From positions 1-57,197 of the forward strand of contig DQVI01000182.1 in NCBI GenBank assembly GCA_015661825.1: a stretch of 57,197 nt of DNA, read 5' to 3'. Source of the stretch: Novosphingobium capsulatum. GTDB taxonomy: Bacteria > Pseudomonadota > Alphaproteobacteria > Sphingomonadales > Sphingomonadaceae. The notes beneath the pieces were generated by a model. That model worked only from the letters and a program-made list of their open reading frames with translations. It was not told the origin of the DNA and ran no database searches. The position numbers and the translations under genes were made by a program. Below are positions 1-7,915 of the stretch, one piece after another; position 1 is the first letter of the stretch, and each line of letters opens with the position of its first letter.

Positions 1-1
1 A

Positions 2-87
2 CGATGCTTCCAGCATCGCTGGGCTCTCAGCCTCCTTGTGGTGACCCAAAATCCCTCGCCAAACCTCCGCCGCCCGACTTTTGGGTC
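2..87 (-). terminator. Hairpins after the amidohydrolase gene
   Basis: Just beyond the amidohydrolase stop codon on the minus strand lie two inverted repeats: GACCCAAAA (43-51) with TTTTGGGTC (79-87), and a perfect 7-bp hairpin CGATGCT/AGCATCG (2-8 and 12-18, 3-nt loop). Neither has a clear U-run. They probably end or stabilise the transcript of the upstream hydrolase operon. The 10-mer GGGCTCTCAG occurs twice here (21-30 and 88-97), so this could also be part of a dispersed intergenic repeat. Confidence 0.35.
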
Positions 88-97
88 GGGCTCTCAG
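76..97. repeat. 22-bp dispersed repeat, copy 1
   Basis: This 22-bp stretch matches 9680-9701 at 20 of 22 positions in the same orientation. It overlaps the last codon and stop of the amidohydrolase gene. The shared core is ACTTTTGGG followed by CGGGCTCT. The match is seen directly; whether it is a genome-wide intergenic element or the edge of a moved segment cannot be decided from one window. Confidence 0.5.
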
Positions 98-1944
98 ACC
101 GCCCAGCAGCCACAGCCGAGCGCCCCCCAGAATGTCTGGACATCGCGCGCGGGGACATTGGCGCCAAGCGCCGAGGCATGGTCGTGGCCATGGACCGCGC
201 AGGCCGAATGGCAGGCGCAGGCGGCAGCCAGCCTGGCCTTTGCCTCCGGTGTCTTGTGATAACCGCCGAAGGTCGCGACCGGCGACCAGTCGGGCATCGG
301 CCGGGGCAGGTCCGGCGCGAGCGGGGCATAGTCGCCTTCGCCGTGCACGGCCTTGCCGCCGAGCAGCGTCAGGATCGAGCGGATATGCACGATCTGGTCC
401 TCGGGCACGCTGAAATAGTCGTCCGACAGAACCGCGAGATCGGCGAGTTGCCCGGCCTTGATCTGCCCTTTCTTGCCCACTTCGCTGGAGAACCAGGTGT
501 TCTCATGCGTCCACATCGCCAGCGCCTTCTCGCGGCTCACGCGGTTGGCGCCGGGGTAGAGCCTGAGGCCGCCCATCGTCCGGCCGGTGACCAGCCAGGA
601 GAGCGACACCCAGGGATTGTAGCTGGCGACCCGCGTGGCGTCGGTGCCGCCGCCCACCGGGATACCCGCCGCGATCATCTTTGTGATCGGCGGCGTACGC
701 TCGGCGGCTTTGGCGCCATAGCGTTCGACGAAATATTCACCCTGATAGGCCATGCGATGCTGCACCGCGATGCCTCCGCCCAGCGCAGCGATGCGGTCGA
801 TGTTGCGGTCGCTGATCGTCTCGGCATGGTCGAAGAACCAGTTGATGCCGGTCAGCGGGATATCGCGGTTCACTTTTTCGTACACGTCGAGCGCACGGCT
901 GATGGTCTGGTCATAAGTGGCGTGCAGGCGCCATGGCCAGCGGTGTTCGGCCAGCAGGCGGATCACAGGTTCGAGGTCGCCTTCCATGCTGGGAGGCATG
1001 TCGGGGCGCGCGACGCGGAAATCCTCGAAATCGGCAGCGGAATAGACCAGCATTTCGCCGGCCCCATTGTGGCGATAGCTGTCGTCGCCCTGGCCGGGGC
1101 TGACCTGTTTCACCCAGCCGGCGAAATCGGCCAGTTCCTCTTTGGGCTTTTGCGTGAAAAGATTGTAGCTGATGCGGACGGTGAGCTGGCCGTCCTTGTG
1201 CAGTTTTTCGATGATCGCGTAATCGTCGGGATAGTTCTGGAAACCGCCGCCCGCGTCGATCACGCCCGTCACGCCCAGCGCGTTCACATCACGCATGAAA
1301 TGGCGGGTCGAGTTGAGCTGATACTCCTCCGGGAGCTTCGGCCCCTTGGCGAGCGTGGAATAGAGGATCGTCGCGTTGGGCTGGGCCAGCAGCAGGCCGG
1401 TCGGGTTGCCTGCGGCATCGCGCACAATCTCGCCGCCGGGAGGGTTCGGTGTGTCCTTGCCATATCCCACCACCCGCAACGCGGCGGCGTTGAGCAGCGC
1501 GCGGTCGTAGAGATGGAGGATGAACACCGGCGTATCGGGGGCCACCGCGTTCAGTTCGGCAATCGTGGGCAGGCGCTTTTCGGCGAACTGGTGTTCGGTA
1601 AAGCCGCCCACCACGCGCACCCATTGCGGGGCGGGGGTACGGTCCACCTGTGTCTTGAGCATCGCCATTGCTTCGGACAGCGAGGGCACGCCGTCCCAGC
1701 GCAACTCCATGTTGAAATTCAGTCCGCCCCGGATGATGTGCATGTGGCTGTCGATCAGGCCGGGGATCACCCGATGGCCCTTGATATCGATCACGCTTGC
1801 TTCGGGCGCCGCCGCGCGCACCTCTGCCTCGCTGCCGACAGTGAGGAACCGGCCATCACGGATGGCGACCGCCTCGGCTTGCGGGTTGGCGCGATCGAGT
1901 GTCGTCACCTTGGCGTTGACGAGGATGACATCTGACTGGGGCAT
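94..1944 (-). CDS. Amidohydrolase family protein (YtcJ-like)
   Basis: A 616-residue member of the amidohydrolase superfamily, YtcJ-like branch. It starts with a short beta-sandwich segment (DVILVNAKVTTLD), and the first metal-binding motif HMH (H67, H69) follows in GLIDSHMHIIRGG. Later hallmarks are HATYDQ, FFDHAE and GGGTDA. Such enzymes hydrolyse C-N bonds of amides or cyclic amidines; the substrate is unknown. An ATG at 1944 with GGAAGGAA just upstream is preferred over a longer reading to 2064, whose extra 40 residues are Pro/Cys/Arg-rich and unlike the family. It is the last gene of a four-gene minus-strand operon with two other hydrolases and a XapX protein, so it may act on a product of theirs. 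Confidence 0.85.
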   Translation of the reverse strand: MPQSDVILVNAKVTTLDRANPQAEAVAIRDGRFLTVGSEAEVRAAAPEASVIDIKGHRVIPGLIDSHMHIIRGGLNFNMELRWDGVPSLSEAMAMLKTQVDRTPAPQWVRVVGGFTEHQFAEKRLPTIAELNAVAPDTPVFILHLYDRALLNAAALRVVGYGKDTPNPPGGEIVRDAAGNPTGLLLAQPNATILYSTLAKGPKLPEEYQLNSTRHFMRDVNALGVTGVIDAGGGFQNYPDDYAIIEKLHKDGQLTVRISYNLFTQKPKEELADFAGWVKQVSPGQGDDSYRHNGAGEMLVYSAADFEDFRVARPDMPPSMEGDLEPVIRLLAEHRWPWRLHATYDQTISRALDVYEKVNRDIPLTGINWFFDHAETISDRNIDRIAALGGGIAVQHRMAYQGEYFVERYGAKAAERTPPITKMIAAGIPVGGGTDATRVASYNPWVSLSWLVTGRTMGGLRLYPGANRVSREKALAMWTHENTWFSSEVGKKGQIKAGQLADLAVLSDDYFSVPEDQIVHIRSILTLLGGKAVHGEGDYAPLAPDLPRPMPDWSPVATFGGYHKTPEAKARLAAACACHSACAVHGHDHASALGANVPARDVQTFWGALGCGCWAV

Positions 1945-2002
1945 CGGGGTATTCCTTCCAAACCAGGGACATGGCGGGCAGGGCTGTCGCGGCGCGTGAG
2001 GC

Positions 2003-2260
2003 TTACGCCCGGTCCTCCGGCTGCTCCTTTGCCTTGACGGGCAGGCCGAGCACATGTTCGGCACAATCGTTCCGCACGAACGAGGCGACTTCGTGGCCAG
2101 ATGTCATCCGCTTGGCGATGGGCACGACCTGCTCGCCAAGCAGCATGCCGAGCAGGCCCAGCAGGGCAATCGCCGGAGGGGCTGGCGAGCGGACGCCAAG
2201 GAGGCTGTAGAGGAGGCCGACGAGCAAGCCGACAGCAATCGAGATCAGATAGGGCTTCAT
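2003..2260 (-). CDS. XapX domain-containing small membrane protein
   Basis: An 85-residue protein with two hydrophobic segments (about residues 4-24 and 28-46) separated by GVRSPAPPA, the signature of the XapX/DUF1427 family. The C-terminal half is soluble and charged. The family has no established biochemical function but is often found beside amidohydrolases and isochorismatase-like hydrolases, as here. The ATG at 2260 has GGGGAGG about 8 nt upstream; the longer frame to 2524 is only a shadow inside the neighbouring hydrolase gene. It sits 26 nt after the alpha/beta hydrolase and 58 nt before the amidohydrolase. Confidence 0.8.
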   Translation of the reverse strand: MKPYLISIAVGLLVGLLYSLLGVRSPAPPAIALLGLLGMLLGEQVVPIAKRMTSGHEVASFVRNDCAEHVLGLPVKAKEQPEDRA

Positions 2261-2286
2261 CGAACGAACCTCCCCGGCGTCATGGA

Positions 2287-3105
2287 TCAACTGCGCGCGA
2301 AGGCGAGCAGGTCGGCGTTGAACTTGTCCTGGTTGATCGTCGGAATGGCGTGGGTGCCGCCCTCGTAGATGGCCAGCGTCGCGTTGGGCACGATCGTGAC
2401 AGCCTTCCTGGCCGTGATGTCGATCGGCACGACATGGTCGCAGTCGCCGTGGACAATCAGCGTGGGGACGTCGATCTTCTTGAGATCTTCGGTGAAATCG
2501 GTCTCCGAGAACTGCTGCACGCACTCATATTGCGCGTGCGCGCCGCCCGACATGCCCTGCTGCCAGAAGGCGAAACGCAGGCTCTCGTCCTTCGGATTGC
2601 CGATATCCCAGCCATAGAAGGTGTCCGGGAAGGACATGTAGAAGCCCGAGCGATTGTCGAGCACCGCCTTGCGGATGCCGTCGAACACCTCCTGGGGCAC
2701 GCCGTCGGGATTGTTGGGGCCGACCTTCATCACCGGCGTCACCGCGCCGACCAGCACCACCCTGGCGACGCGGCCGGTGCCATGCCGGCCGATATAGCGG
2801 GCAACCTCGCCGCCACCGGTCGAATGGCCGACCAGGATCGCGTCCTTGAGGTCGAGCGCCTCGATCACCGCGGCCAGATCGTCGGCATAAGTGTCCATGT
2901 CATTGTTCTTCGACGGCTGGTCGGAGCGGCCATGACCGCGGCGGTCATGCGCGATCACGCGGAAGCCGTTGTTCGCGAGGAAGAGCATCTGCCCGTCCCA
3001 GGCATCGGCATTGAGCGGCCAGCCATGGGAGAAGACGAAGGGCTGGCCTTCACCATATTCGCGATAATAGATCCGGGTACCGTCCTTGGTCGAAACGAAG
3101 CTCAT
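2287..3105 (-). CDS. Alpha/beta hydrolase (non-haem chloroperoxidase/arylesterase type)
   Basis: A 272-residue alpha/beta hydrolase. The oxyanion-hole segment is FSHGWPLNADAW, the nucleophile elbow GHSTGGG (Ser95), the acid lies in HGDCDHVVP (about Asp223) and the catalytic histidine in GGTHAI (about His252). Length and motifs match the non-haem chloroperoxidase/arylesterase group, which are in practice esterases or lactonases with promiscuous perhydrolase activity. The ATG at 3105 follows AAGGA; the 50 extra upstream residues in the open frame are Pro/Arg-rich and probably not translated. It is second in the operon after the isochorismatase-like gene. The natural substrate is unknown. Confidence 0.85.
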   Translation of the reverse strand: MSFVSTKDGTRIYYREYGEGQPFVFSHGWPLNADAWDGQMLFLANNGFRVIAHDRRGHGRSDQPSKNNDMDTYADDLAAVIEALDLKDAILVGHSTGGGEVARYIGRHGTGRVARVVLVGAVTPVMKVGPNNPDGVPQEVFDGIRKAVLDNRSGFYMSFPDTFYGWDIGNPKDESLRFAFWQQGMSGGAHAQYECVQQFSETDFTEDLKKIDVPTLIVHGDCDHVVPIDITARKAVTIVPNATLAIYEGGTHAIPTINQDKFNADLLAFARS

Positions 3106-3190
3106 CGGGGGTGTCCTTCTTGCCTTGGCGAAGCGGGGCGGGACCGGCGGCGCAGGGGGGATCGGGACAGCTGCCGCCGGTCCCTGGGCG

Positions 3191-3850
3191 TCAGTGCGAT
3201 CCTTCGGACGCACCGAACATCGACTTGGCGTAAGTGATGCCAAGGCCGTAGGCACCGCCGAACTGCTTGGCGATACCCGTGGTGGCGTCGTAGGTTTCGG
3301 TACGCGCCCAGTCGCGCTGCAACTCGAGCATATACTGGAGCGCGGTCATCGGCTTGGCGCCGAGCTGGATCATCCGCTGACAGGCGCGCTCATGCGCCTC
3401 GTCCGAGATGTCGCCGCAGGCATCCGCAATGAAATAGGCGTCGAAACCCTGGTCGATCGACGAAGCCACCGGGCCAACGATGCAGACGCTGGTCCACAGC
3501 CCGGCGAAAACGATGCGCTCCTTGCCGATGCGGTTGACCTCGGCAATCACGTTTGCGTCTTCCCAGGTGTTCATGCTCGTGCGGTCGATCAGCGCCTGGC
3601 CGGGGAATGCGTCGGTGATTTCGTCATACATCGGGCCCGAGAAGCTCTTCTGGGCGACCGTGGTCAGGATCGCGGGCACGCCGAATGCCTTGGCGGCGCG
3701 GCTGACAAGCGCAGCATTGTTGCGCAGCAATTCCGGGGCGATCGACTTGGTTGCGAACGACATCTGCGATTGGAAGTCGATCAGGACAAGCATGTGGTCG
3801 GTGGGCGAAATCAGCGACTTGCCGGGCGTGGGCGTGGCGGTGATCGTCAT
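3191..3850 (-). CDS. Isochorismatase-like cysteine hydrolase (YcaC-related)
   Basis: A 219-residue cysteine hydrolase of the isochorismatase-like fold. The catalytic Asp lies in LVLIDFQ (D25) and the nucleophile in LWTSVCIV (C123). The usual catalytic Lys seems replaced by Arg in IDRTSMNTWED (about R90), which may simply be a feature of the YcaC-related branch. The family hydrolyses amides, ureido groups or isochorismate; this branch is poorly characterised. The start at 3850 has AAGGAG 8 nt upstream. It is the first gene of the hydrolase/XapX/amidohydrolase operon, so its promoter should lie in 3851-4326. Confidence 0.85.
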   Translation of the reverse strand: MTITATPTPGKSLISPTDHMLVLIDFQSQMSFATKSIAPELLRNNAALVSRAAKAFGVPAILTTVAQKSFSGPMYDEITDAFPGQALIDRTSMNTWEDANVIAEVNRIGKERIVFAGLWTSVCIVGPVASSIDQGFDAYFIADACGDISDEAHERACQRMIQLGAKPMTALQYMLELQRDWARTETYDATTGIAKQFGGAYGLGITYAKSMFGASEGSH

Positions 3851-4326
3851 GCGATAGCTCCTTGGGTGAAGCAGCGTCCGGCTGCCGGGAGGGAGGGTAT
3901 GGCCGTTTGGGAATTCAGGTCAGTCGGATAAAGAGGAACATATCCTTCAACATTCTGGAAAAGCAGACAGCCGCAGGCCGCTGCGGCTCGCGGATACGTT
4001 CCGGGCAGGGCTGCTGCCGTTCCTGTGCCGCAATGCTAGGTGTCCGCGCGGGGCCGGTCTTGGACGGGAATGATGCGACCGAGCATCTTCGATCGGAACC
4101 GGAACGGAAAACGACAGGGATCCGCGCGCTGGTTCGCACGGCAGACGGCAGGGTCTCCGGGGACGCAGCGCTCAGGTGCTGGAGTGGCCTTCAAGCTTCA
4201 GGCCATCATGAAACATGTCCCGGCACGGCCGGTCTTCCCTCCCGATCCGGGCGGTTCCATGGCCGGCATGATCGTGGATGGTGCCGGTGAAGCCGGCCGA
4301 GGAGGGCCGTGCCTGACGCTGCCCGG
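3851..4326. other. Intergenic region with 8-bp hairpin upstream of the hydrolase operon
   Basis: No convincing gene lies in these 476 bases. The clearest structure is a perfect hairpin, AGCCGCAG (3969-3976), loop GCCG, CTGCGGCT (3981-3988). It lies about 120 bp upstream of the first gene of the hydrolase operon and could be an operator or leader hairpin. The rest should contain the promoter of that operon and the 3' end of the response-regulator transcript, but I see no convincing -35/-10 pair. Confidence 0.4.
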
Positions 4327-4989
4327 TCAGAGTTCTATCAGCCCCCGCCTGGCGGCAAGCGTAACGGCGTGTGTCCGGTCGGTCGCGCCCAGCTTGCTGA
4401 AAATCAGCTTCATATGGCCCTTGACCGTTTCCTCCGAGATGTAGAGCCGCGCGGCGATCTGCTTGTTCGAATTGCCCCAGGCGGCCAACTCGAGAACGGC
4501 CACCTCGCGTTCGGAAAGCGGTTCGTCGAGGACATGCATCGCGATGGCCGTCGCCACGGCCGCATCAAGATGCTTGCCTCCGTGATGGATGGACCGGATG
4601 GCATCGAGCAGCTCGTTGCGCAGGCTGGCCTTCAGCAGATATCCCATGGCACCGGCGCGCAAGGCCTTGATGGCGCGACCGTCGCCGGAATAGGTTGTCA
4701 GCACCAATATCCTGGCGTCGGGCGCCTCGCTGCGGATTGCGGCAATGGCCTCCACCCCGGACATGTCCGCCATCTGCAAGTCCATGAGCACGACATCGGG
4801 CTTGAGACGGGCATAGGCCGCGATGGCTTCGGCTCCGCAATCCGCTTCTCCGACGATCCTGATATCGTCCTGCGTCGATATGACGGCGCGCAGCCCCTCT
4901 CGCAGCAGGGCATGGTCATCCACCACCAGCACGGAGATTGCTCGCGGCTGGTCGATCAGGGACGGGGAGTCGATTTGGTGGTATTTCAT
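4327..4989 (-). CDS. NarL/FixJ-family response regulator, LuxR-type output
   Basis: A 220-residue two-component response regulator. The receiver domain (about residues 18-135) has the acidic pair in LVVDDH and the phospho-acceptor Asp70 in VVLMDLQM. A GerE/LuxR helix-turn-helix follows (about 155-215, LSEREVAVLELAAWGNSNKQIA with the recognition helix in SEETVKGHMKLIFSKL). Phosphorylation should control DNA binding by dimerisation. No kinase gene is adjacent; the nearest is at 7916-9514. It lies 61 nt downstream of the M17_N-like gene on the same strand, so the two may be co-transcribed. Confidence 0.88.
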   Translation of the reverse strand: MKYHQIDSPSLIDQPRAISVLVVDDHALLREGLRAVISTQDDIRIVGEADCGAEAIAAYARLKPDVVLMDLQMADMSGVEAIAAIRSEAPDARILVLTTYSGDGRAIKALRAGAMGYLLKASLRNELLDAIRSIHHGGKHLDAAVATAIAMHVLDEPLSEREVAVLELAAWGNSNKQIAARLYISEETVKGHMKLIFSKLGATDRTHAVTLAARRGLIEL

Positions 4990-5050
4990 GTCCTGCTGCG
5001 GTCTGAGTTCGCTGCCTCATACATGATTGCGGGCCAGCACGCACTTTTCT

Positions 5051-5641
5051 TTAGCCCGAAGGCTTGCCCAAGGCCCGCTCCAGCGCATCGGCCATTCGCG
5101 CGGCATCGCCATTGCGGATGTCAAAAAACCATTCCATTTCCGGCTGTCGGTCATGCCCGTCATGGCCCTCCACGGCCCTGAGCACGCCCTTCATCATCAT
5201 CTCGGCGGTCAGCTCGACGAGGTTCGAAGGCAGTTCCCGCTCGGACCATGTCAGGAGGCATGCCGTCGAGCGGGCCCCCATCCGCAGTGCCGTCTGCATC
5301 GCGTTTGCGGTCAGTTCCCCGATGCTGTGCGGCAATGTTCCGGGGTCATCTCCCATCCCGATCAGCATCAGCGAGTTCGCCTTGATCAGAGCAGGGGTTG
5401 AGGACAGGATGAGTGTCTCGCCCATGGTTCCCTTGAAGATGCGGCCTTCCCGCAGCCGTCCCAGGGTGCCGTGCAGGGCCCGGTCTATCTGGTTTGCACC
5501 ACCGGTCGGGCGATTGATCCCGTCCCGTTCGAACATTCCGACCACGAGCAGATCGACATCGCACCCCAGAACGTCGATCTTGGCAGCCTTGAAAGACACA
5601 CCCTTGCGCGTACCGAGTGATCGCGCTTCGATATCTCCCAT
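5051..5641 (-). CDS. Stand-alone M17 peptidase N-terminal domain protein
   Basis: A 196-residue protein that resembles only the N-terminal, macro-like domain of M17 leucyl aminopeptidases. It runs KGVSFKAAKIDVLGCDVDLLVVGMFERD, then GGANQIDRALHGTLGRL, then the glycine-rich FKGTMGETLIL and LMLIGMGD strands. The C-terminal catalytic domain with its metal ligands and NTDAEGR motif is absent, so it is probably not a peptidase. In M17 enzymes this domain serves in oligomerisation and can bind DNA, so a regulatory or nucleotide-binding role is possible. It lies between a NarL-type regulator and an AraC regulator. Its role is unknown. Confidence 0.7.
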   Translation of the reverse strand: MGDIEARSLGTRKGVSFKAAKIDVLGCDVDLLVVGMFERDGINRPTGGANQIDRALHGTLGRLREGRIFKGTMGETLILSSTPALIKANSLMLIGMGDDPGTLPHSIGELTANAMQTALRMGARSTACLLTWSERELPSNLVELTAEMMMKGVLRAVEGHDGHDRQPEMEWFFDIRNGDAARMADALERALGKPSG

Positions 5642-5904
5642 CGCTGTCCTCCTGACGGGCGCCCCTGACAGCCGTCATGGACTAACCGGGCCAATGTCCT
5701 GCACGCAGGATCGCCCGTCCTGTTCGGAGATGACGGGATTTGGACGATTTTGCGGCAATCGCGACAGGGGCAGGCGATAGAACGCAAGGCCAGGCTGGTC
5801 CCGGAGGCTGAACCGACGACATATGCCTGCCGAGCAACTGCACATGCAATCGATGACCTCACAGATTCCGGGGACTGGCGCCGCCAGGGGAATGCCTCGC
5901 CCTG

Positions 5905-6486
5905 TCAGGCGGCGTGCTGCCGGTTCCTTCGCCACAGCATGGGCGTCGTGCCGATGGCACGCCGGAAAAGCCGGGTCAGATGGGCCTGATCGGTAAGCCC
6001 GCAGGCACAGGCGATCTGAGACAGGGTGTCCCGCGTCTTCAACATCATCGTCTGGGCCCGTCTCAGGCGCTGGCGGACGATATAGGCGTGCGGGGTCTCG
6101 CCCATGCTCGCCTTGAAGGCACGGCAGAAATGCCCGGTGCTGAGTTGCGCCACGCGCGCCAGTTCCTCTGTAACCAGCGATGTGTCGAGATGCTGCTCGA
6201 TATGGGCGGTCACGCGCCTGACCTGCCATCCGGCAAGTCCACCTTTTGTCGAAGTGCCATGCTCGTCGAGACGGCGCGGAAGGAGCAGGGCCTCGGGAAC
6301 GCCAATCTCTGTTTCCTCCTCGAACAGTGCCGACAATTGATCGAGATAGCGGCGCGCGAGATTGAGATCGGCATCCAGCGACTTGCGCATGTCGGCCAGC
6401 AGCGAACTGACTTGCGTCGTCGAGATAGCCTGTTGGATGTAGTAAAAGTGTTCCTGCCTGACCATGGCCTGGGATTCATGCAGCAT
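5905..6486 (-). CDS. AraC-family transcriptional regulator
   Basis: A 193-residue regulator. The C-terminal double helix-turn-helix (about residues 85-185) reads VTAHIEQHLDTSLVTEELA, STGHFCRAFKASMGETPHAYI and the second helix pair DTLSQIACACGLTDQAHLTRLFRRAIGTTP, the AraC signature. The N-terminal part is short, helical and lacks a cupin ligand domain, so the inducer is not evident. I chose the ATG at 6486, which has CAGGAG upstream; the open frame to 6732 adds 82 residues unlike the family. It is divergent from the FixJ-type regulator and shares the AT-rich intergenic region with it. Confidence 0.85.
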   Translation of the reverse strand: MLHESQAMVRQEHFYYIQQAISTTQVSSLLADMRKSLDADLNLARRYLDQLSALFEEETEIGVPEALLLPRRLDEHGTSTKGGLAGWQVRRVTAHIEQHLDTSLVTEELARVAQLSTGHFCRAFKASMGETPHAYIVRQRLRRAQTMMLKTRDTLSQIACACGLTDQAHLTRLFRRAIGTTPMLWRRNRQHAA

Positions 6487-6789
6487 GACAAACTCCTGAT
6501 CGATTGGACCGGAGTGTCGCGTTCCGTCGCGTCGCGAGAAACTGAACGACGGCAAAGCCCTGCATCGCCTTCGTATAGCGAATTCATACCATGGTTTAAC
6601 TTGCGCAAATGGTGTTTTTGACAGCTGTAGTTCAGTCAGCTTCTCGTGTTTGTGATTTTTCTGAAAATTCAGTGAGATGATATCTGGTTTTGCAGTAATG
6701 CCTCTTTCGGGTGGGTGTCTGGCGCCCCGCATGGGGCTTGTCGGCGGCTGTCGAACACTGTTTCCCTGAGCGGGAGAGGAGCCGGAGCC
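6487..6789. promoter_or_regulatory. AT-rich divergent promoter region between AraC and FixJ-type genes
   Basis: This 303-bp gap separates divergent regulator genes and holds no gene. It is visibly richer in A/T than its surroundings between about 6580 and 6710. A plus-strand TTGACA lies at 6618-6623, without a clear -10 partner. A small palindrome CTGAA-AA-TTCAG lies at 6661-6672. Both divergent promoters and an operator for one or both regulators probably lie here; the exact sites are inference. Confidence 0.4.
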
Positions 6790-7446
6790 ATGACTGCCGC
6801 CGCCGCGCTGGACAAACCCGTCATTATTGTCGTCGATGACGATCCGCTTCTGCGGGCGTCACTCGATGCCCTGTTCCGCTCCGTCGATTTCACGGTGCTT
6901 GCCTTTCCTTCGGCGCAGGAACTCCTTGAGACGGAGCTGCCTCAGACGCCCATCTGCCTCGTTATTGACGTCCGGATGCCGCAGATGGGTGGCTTTGAAT
7001 GTCGCAGGAAACTCGTCGAGCGGGGTATCGACATTCCCTCGATCTTCCTGACCGGGCACGGCGATATTCCCATGTCTGTCAAGGCGATGAAGGCAGGTGC
7101 CGTCGATTTCCTGACGAAGCCGTTCCGCGAAGAGGACATGCTCGACGCCGTCTATGCCTGCCTCGGCAAAGCCGAACGAAAACAGGTCGAACTCGACCAG
7201 ATACGCGTCACGCGCGAGCGCTTTTCCTCGCTCTCGCCACGCGAACGGCAAGTCATGCAGGGCGTTGTGCGCGGGTTGCTCAACAAGCAGATCGCCGGTG
7301 ACCTGGGCGTCAGCGAAATCACGGTGAAGCTTCACCGTTCCAGCATGATGAAGAAAATGGCGCTGCGGACCGTGCCCGACCTCGTGCGGGCGGCTGATGC
7401 ACTGGGGACGCATCTCCCATCGGAACGCGCCGAGACGGCCGCATAA
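6790..7446 (+). CDS. FixJ-family response regulator
   Basis: A 218-residue response regulator. The receiver domain (about residues 9-125) has the acidic residues in IIVVDDDPL, phospho-acceptor D60 in LVIDVRMP and the conserved Lys in DFLTKPF. A linker and a LuxR-type helix-turn-helix follow (about 145-210, LSPRERQVMQGVVRGLLNKQIAGDLGVSEITVKLHRSSMMKKM), typical of FixJ/TodT proteins. The ATG at 6790 has GAGAGGAG upstream and is preferred to an ATG at 6715. It is followed by a receiver-only gene 90 nt away and converges on a PAS histidine kinase, so the three probably form one phosphorelay. Confidence 0.9.
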   Translation: MTAAAALDKPVIIVVDDDPLLRASLDALFRSVDFTVLAFPSAQELLETELPQTPICLVIDVRMPQMGGFECRRKLVERGIDIPSIFLTGHGDIPMSVKAMKAGAVDFLTKPFREEDMLDAVYACLGKAERKQVELDQIRVTRERFSSLSPRERQVMQGVVRGLLNKQIAGDLGVSEITVKLHRSSMMKKMALRTVPDLVRAADALGTHLPSERAETAA

Positions 7447-7536
7447 ACCGTCGTATAGCTGTAGTCTCCAAGATTGCACGATTATGACAGGGGTAGGGCA
7501 GGTCACATTCGAGCTGTCCCACCGGAGTAGATATCT

Positions 7537-7896
7537 GTGACCAATGCGGTCATTGCCATCATCGACGATGACGAGCTTGTGCGAAACTCGACATCGAGCC
7601 TTTTGCGATCACTAGGTTACAAGACGGCGCTCTATGAGTCGGCCGATGCCTTCCTTGGCGCGCCGGTGCAACACCTCGACTGCATCTTGTCGGATCTCCA
7701 GATGCCGGGATGCTCGGGGCTTGACCTGCGTGCGACGCTTAAGGCCCAGGGATCAACCGTGCCCATGATCCTGATGACCGCCTTTCCAACATCAGGTGCC
7801 CACGCGCAGGCCAAAGCGCTCGATATGATCGCCCTGCTTGAAAAGCCGCTGGACGCGGATCATCTGGCCGACGCTTTGACAGAAGCGCTAACCTGA
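7537..7896 (+). CDS. Single-domain (receiver-only) response regulator
   Basis: A 119-residue protein made only of a CheY-like receiver domain: acidic residues in AIIDDDEL, phospho-acceptor D53 in CILSDLQMPG, the switch Thr in LMTAF and the conserved Lys in LLEKPL. It starts at a GTG (7537) preceded by GGAG. With no output domain it is likely a phosphate sink or relay for the histidine kinase that ends 19 nt away on the other strand. It belongs to the FixJ-related receiver group (SSLLRSLGY, ADAFL). A bound partner rather than DNA is its expected target. Confidence 0.88.
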   Translation: MTNAVIAIIDDDELVRNSTSSLLRSLGYKTALYESADAFLGAPVQHLDCILSDLQMPGCSGLDLRATLKAQGSTVPMILMTAFPTSGAHAQAKALDMIALLEKPLDADHLADALTEALT

Positions 7897-7915
7897 CCTG
7901 GAAGCGCCGCCGGTC

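Noticed and set aside
4..1935. 643-codon open frame on the plus strand opposite the amidohydrolase gene
   Set aside because: It is an antisense shadow common in GC-rich DNA: His/Arg/Gly-rich, no recognisable motif, while the minus strand has a clear amidohydrolase with a ribosome binding site.
3915..4139. 74-codon minus-strand ORF in the gap before the hydrolase operon
   Set aside because: No ribosome binding site, Arg/Pro/Ser-rich composition and no family resemblance; treated as non-coding.
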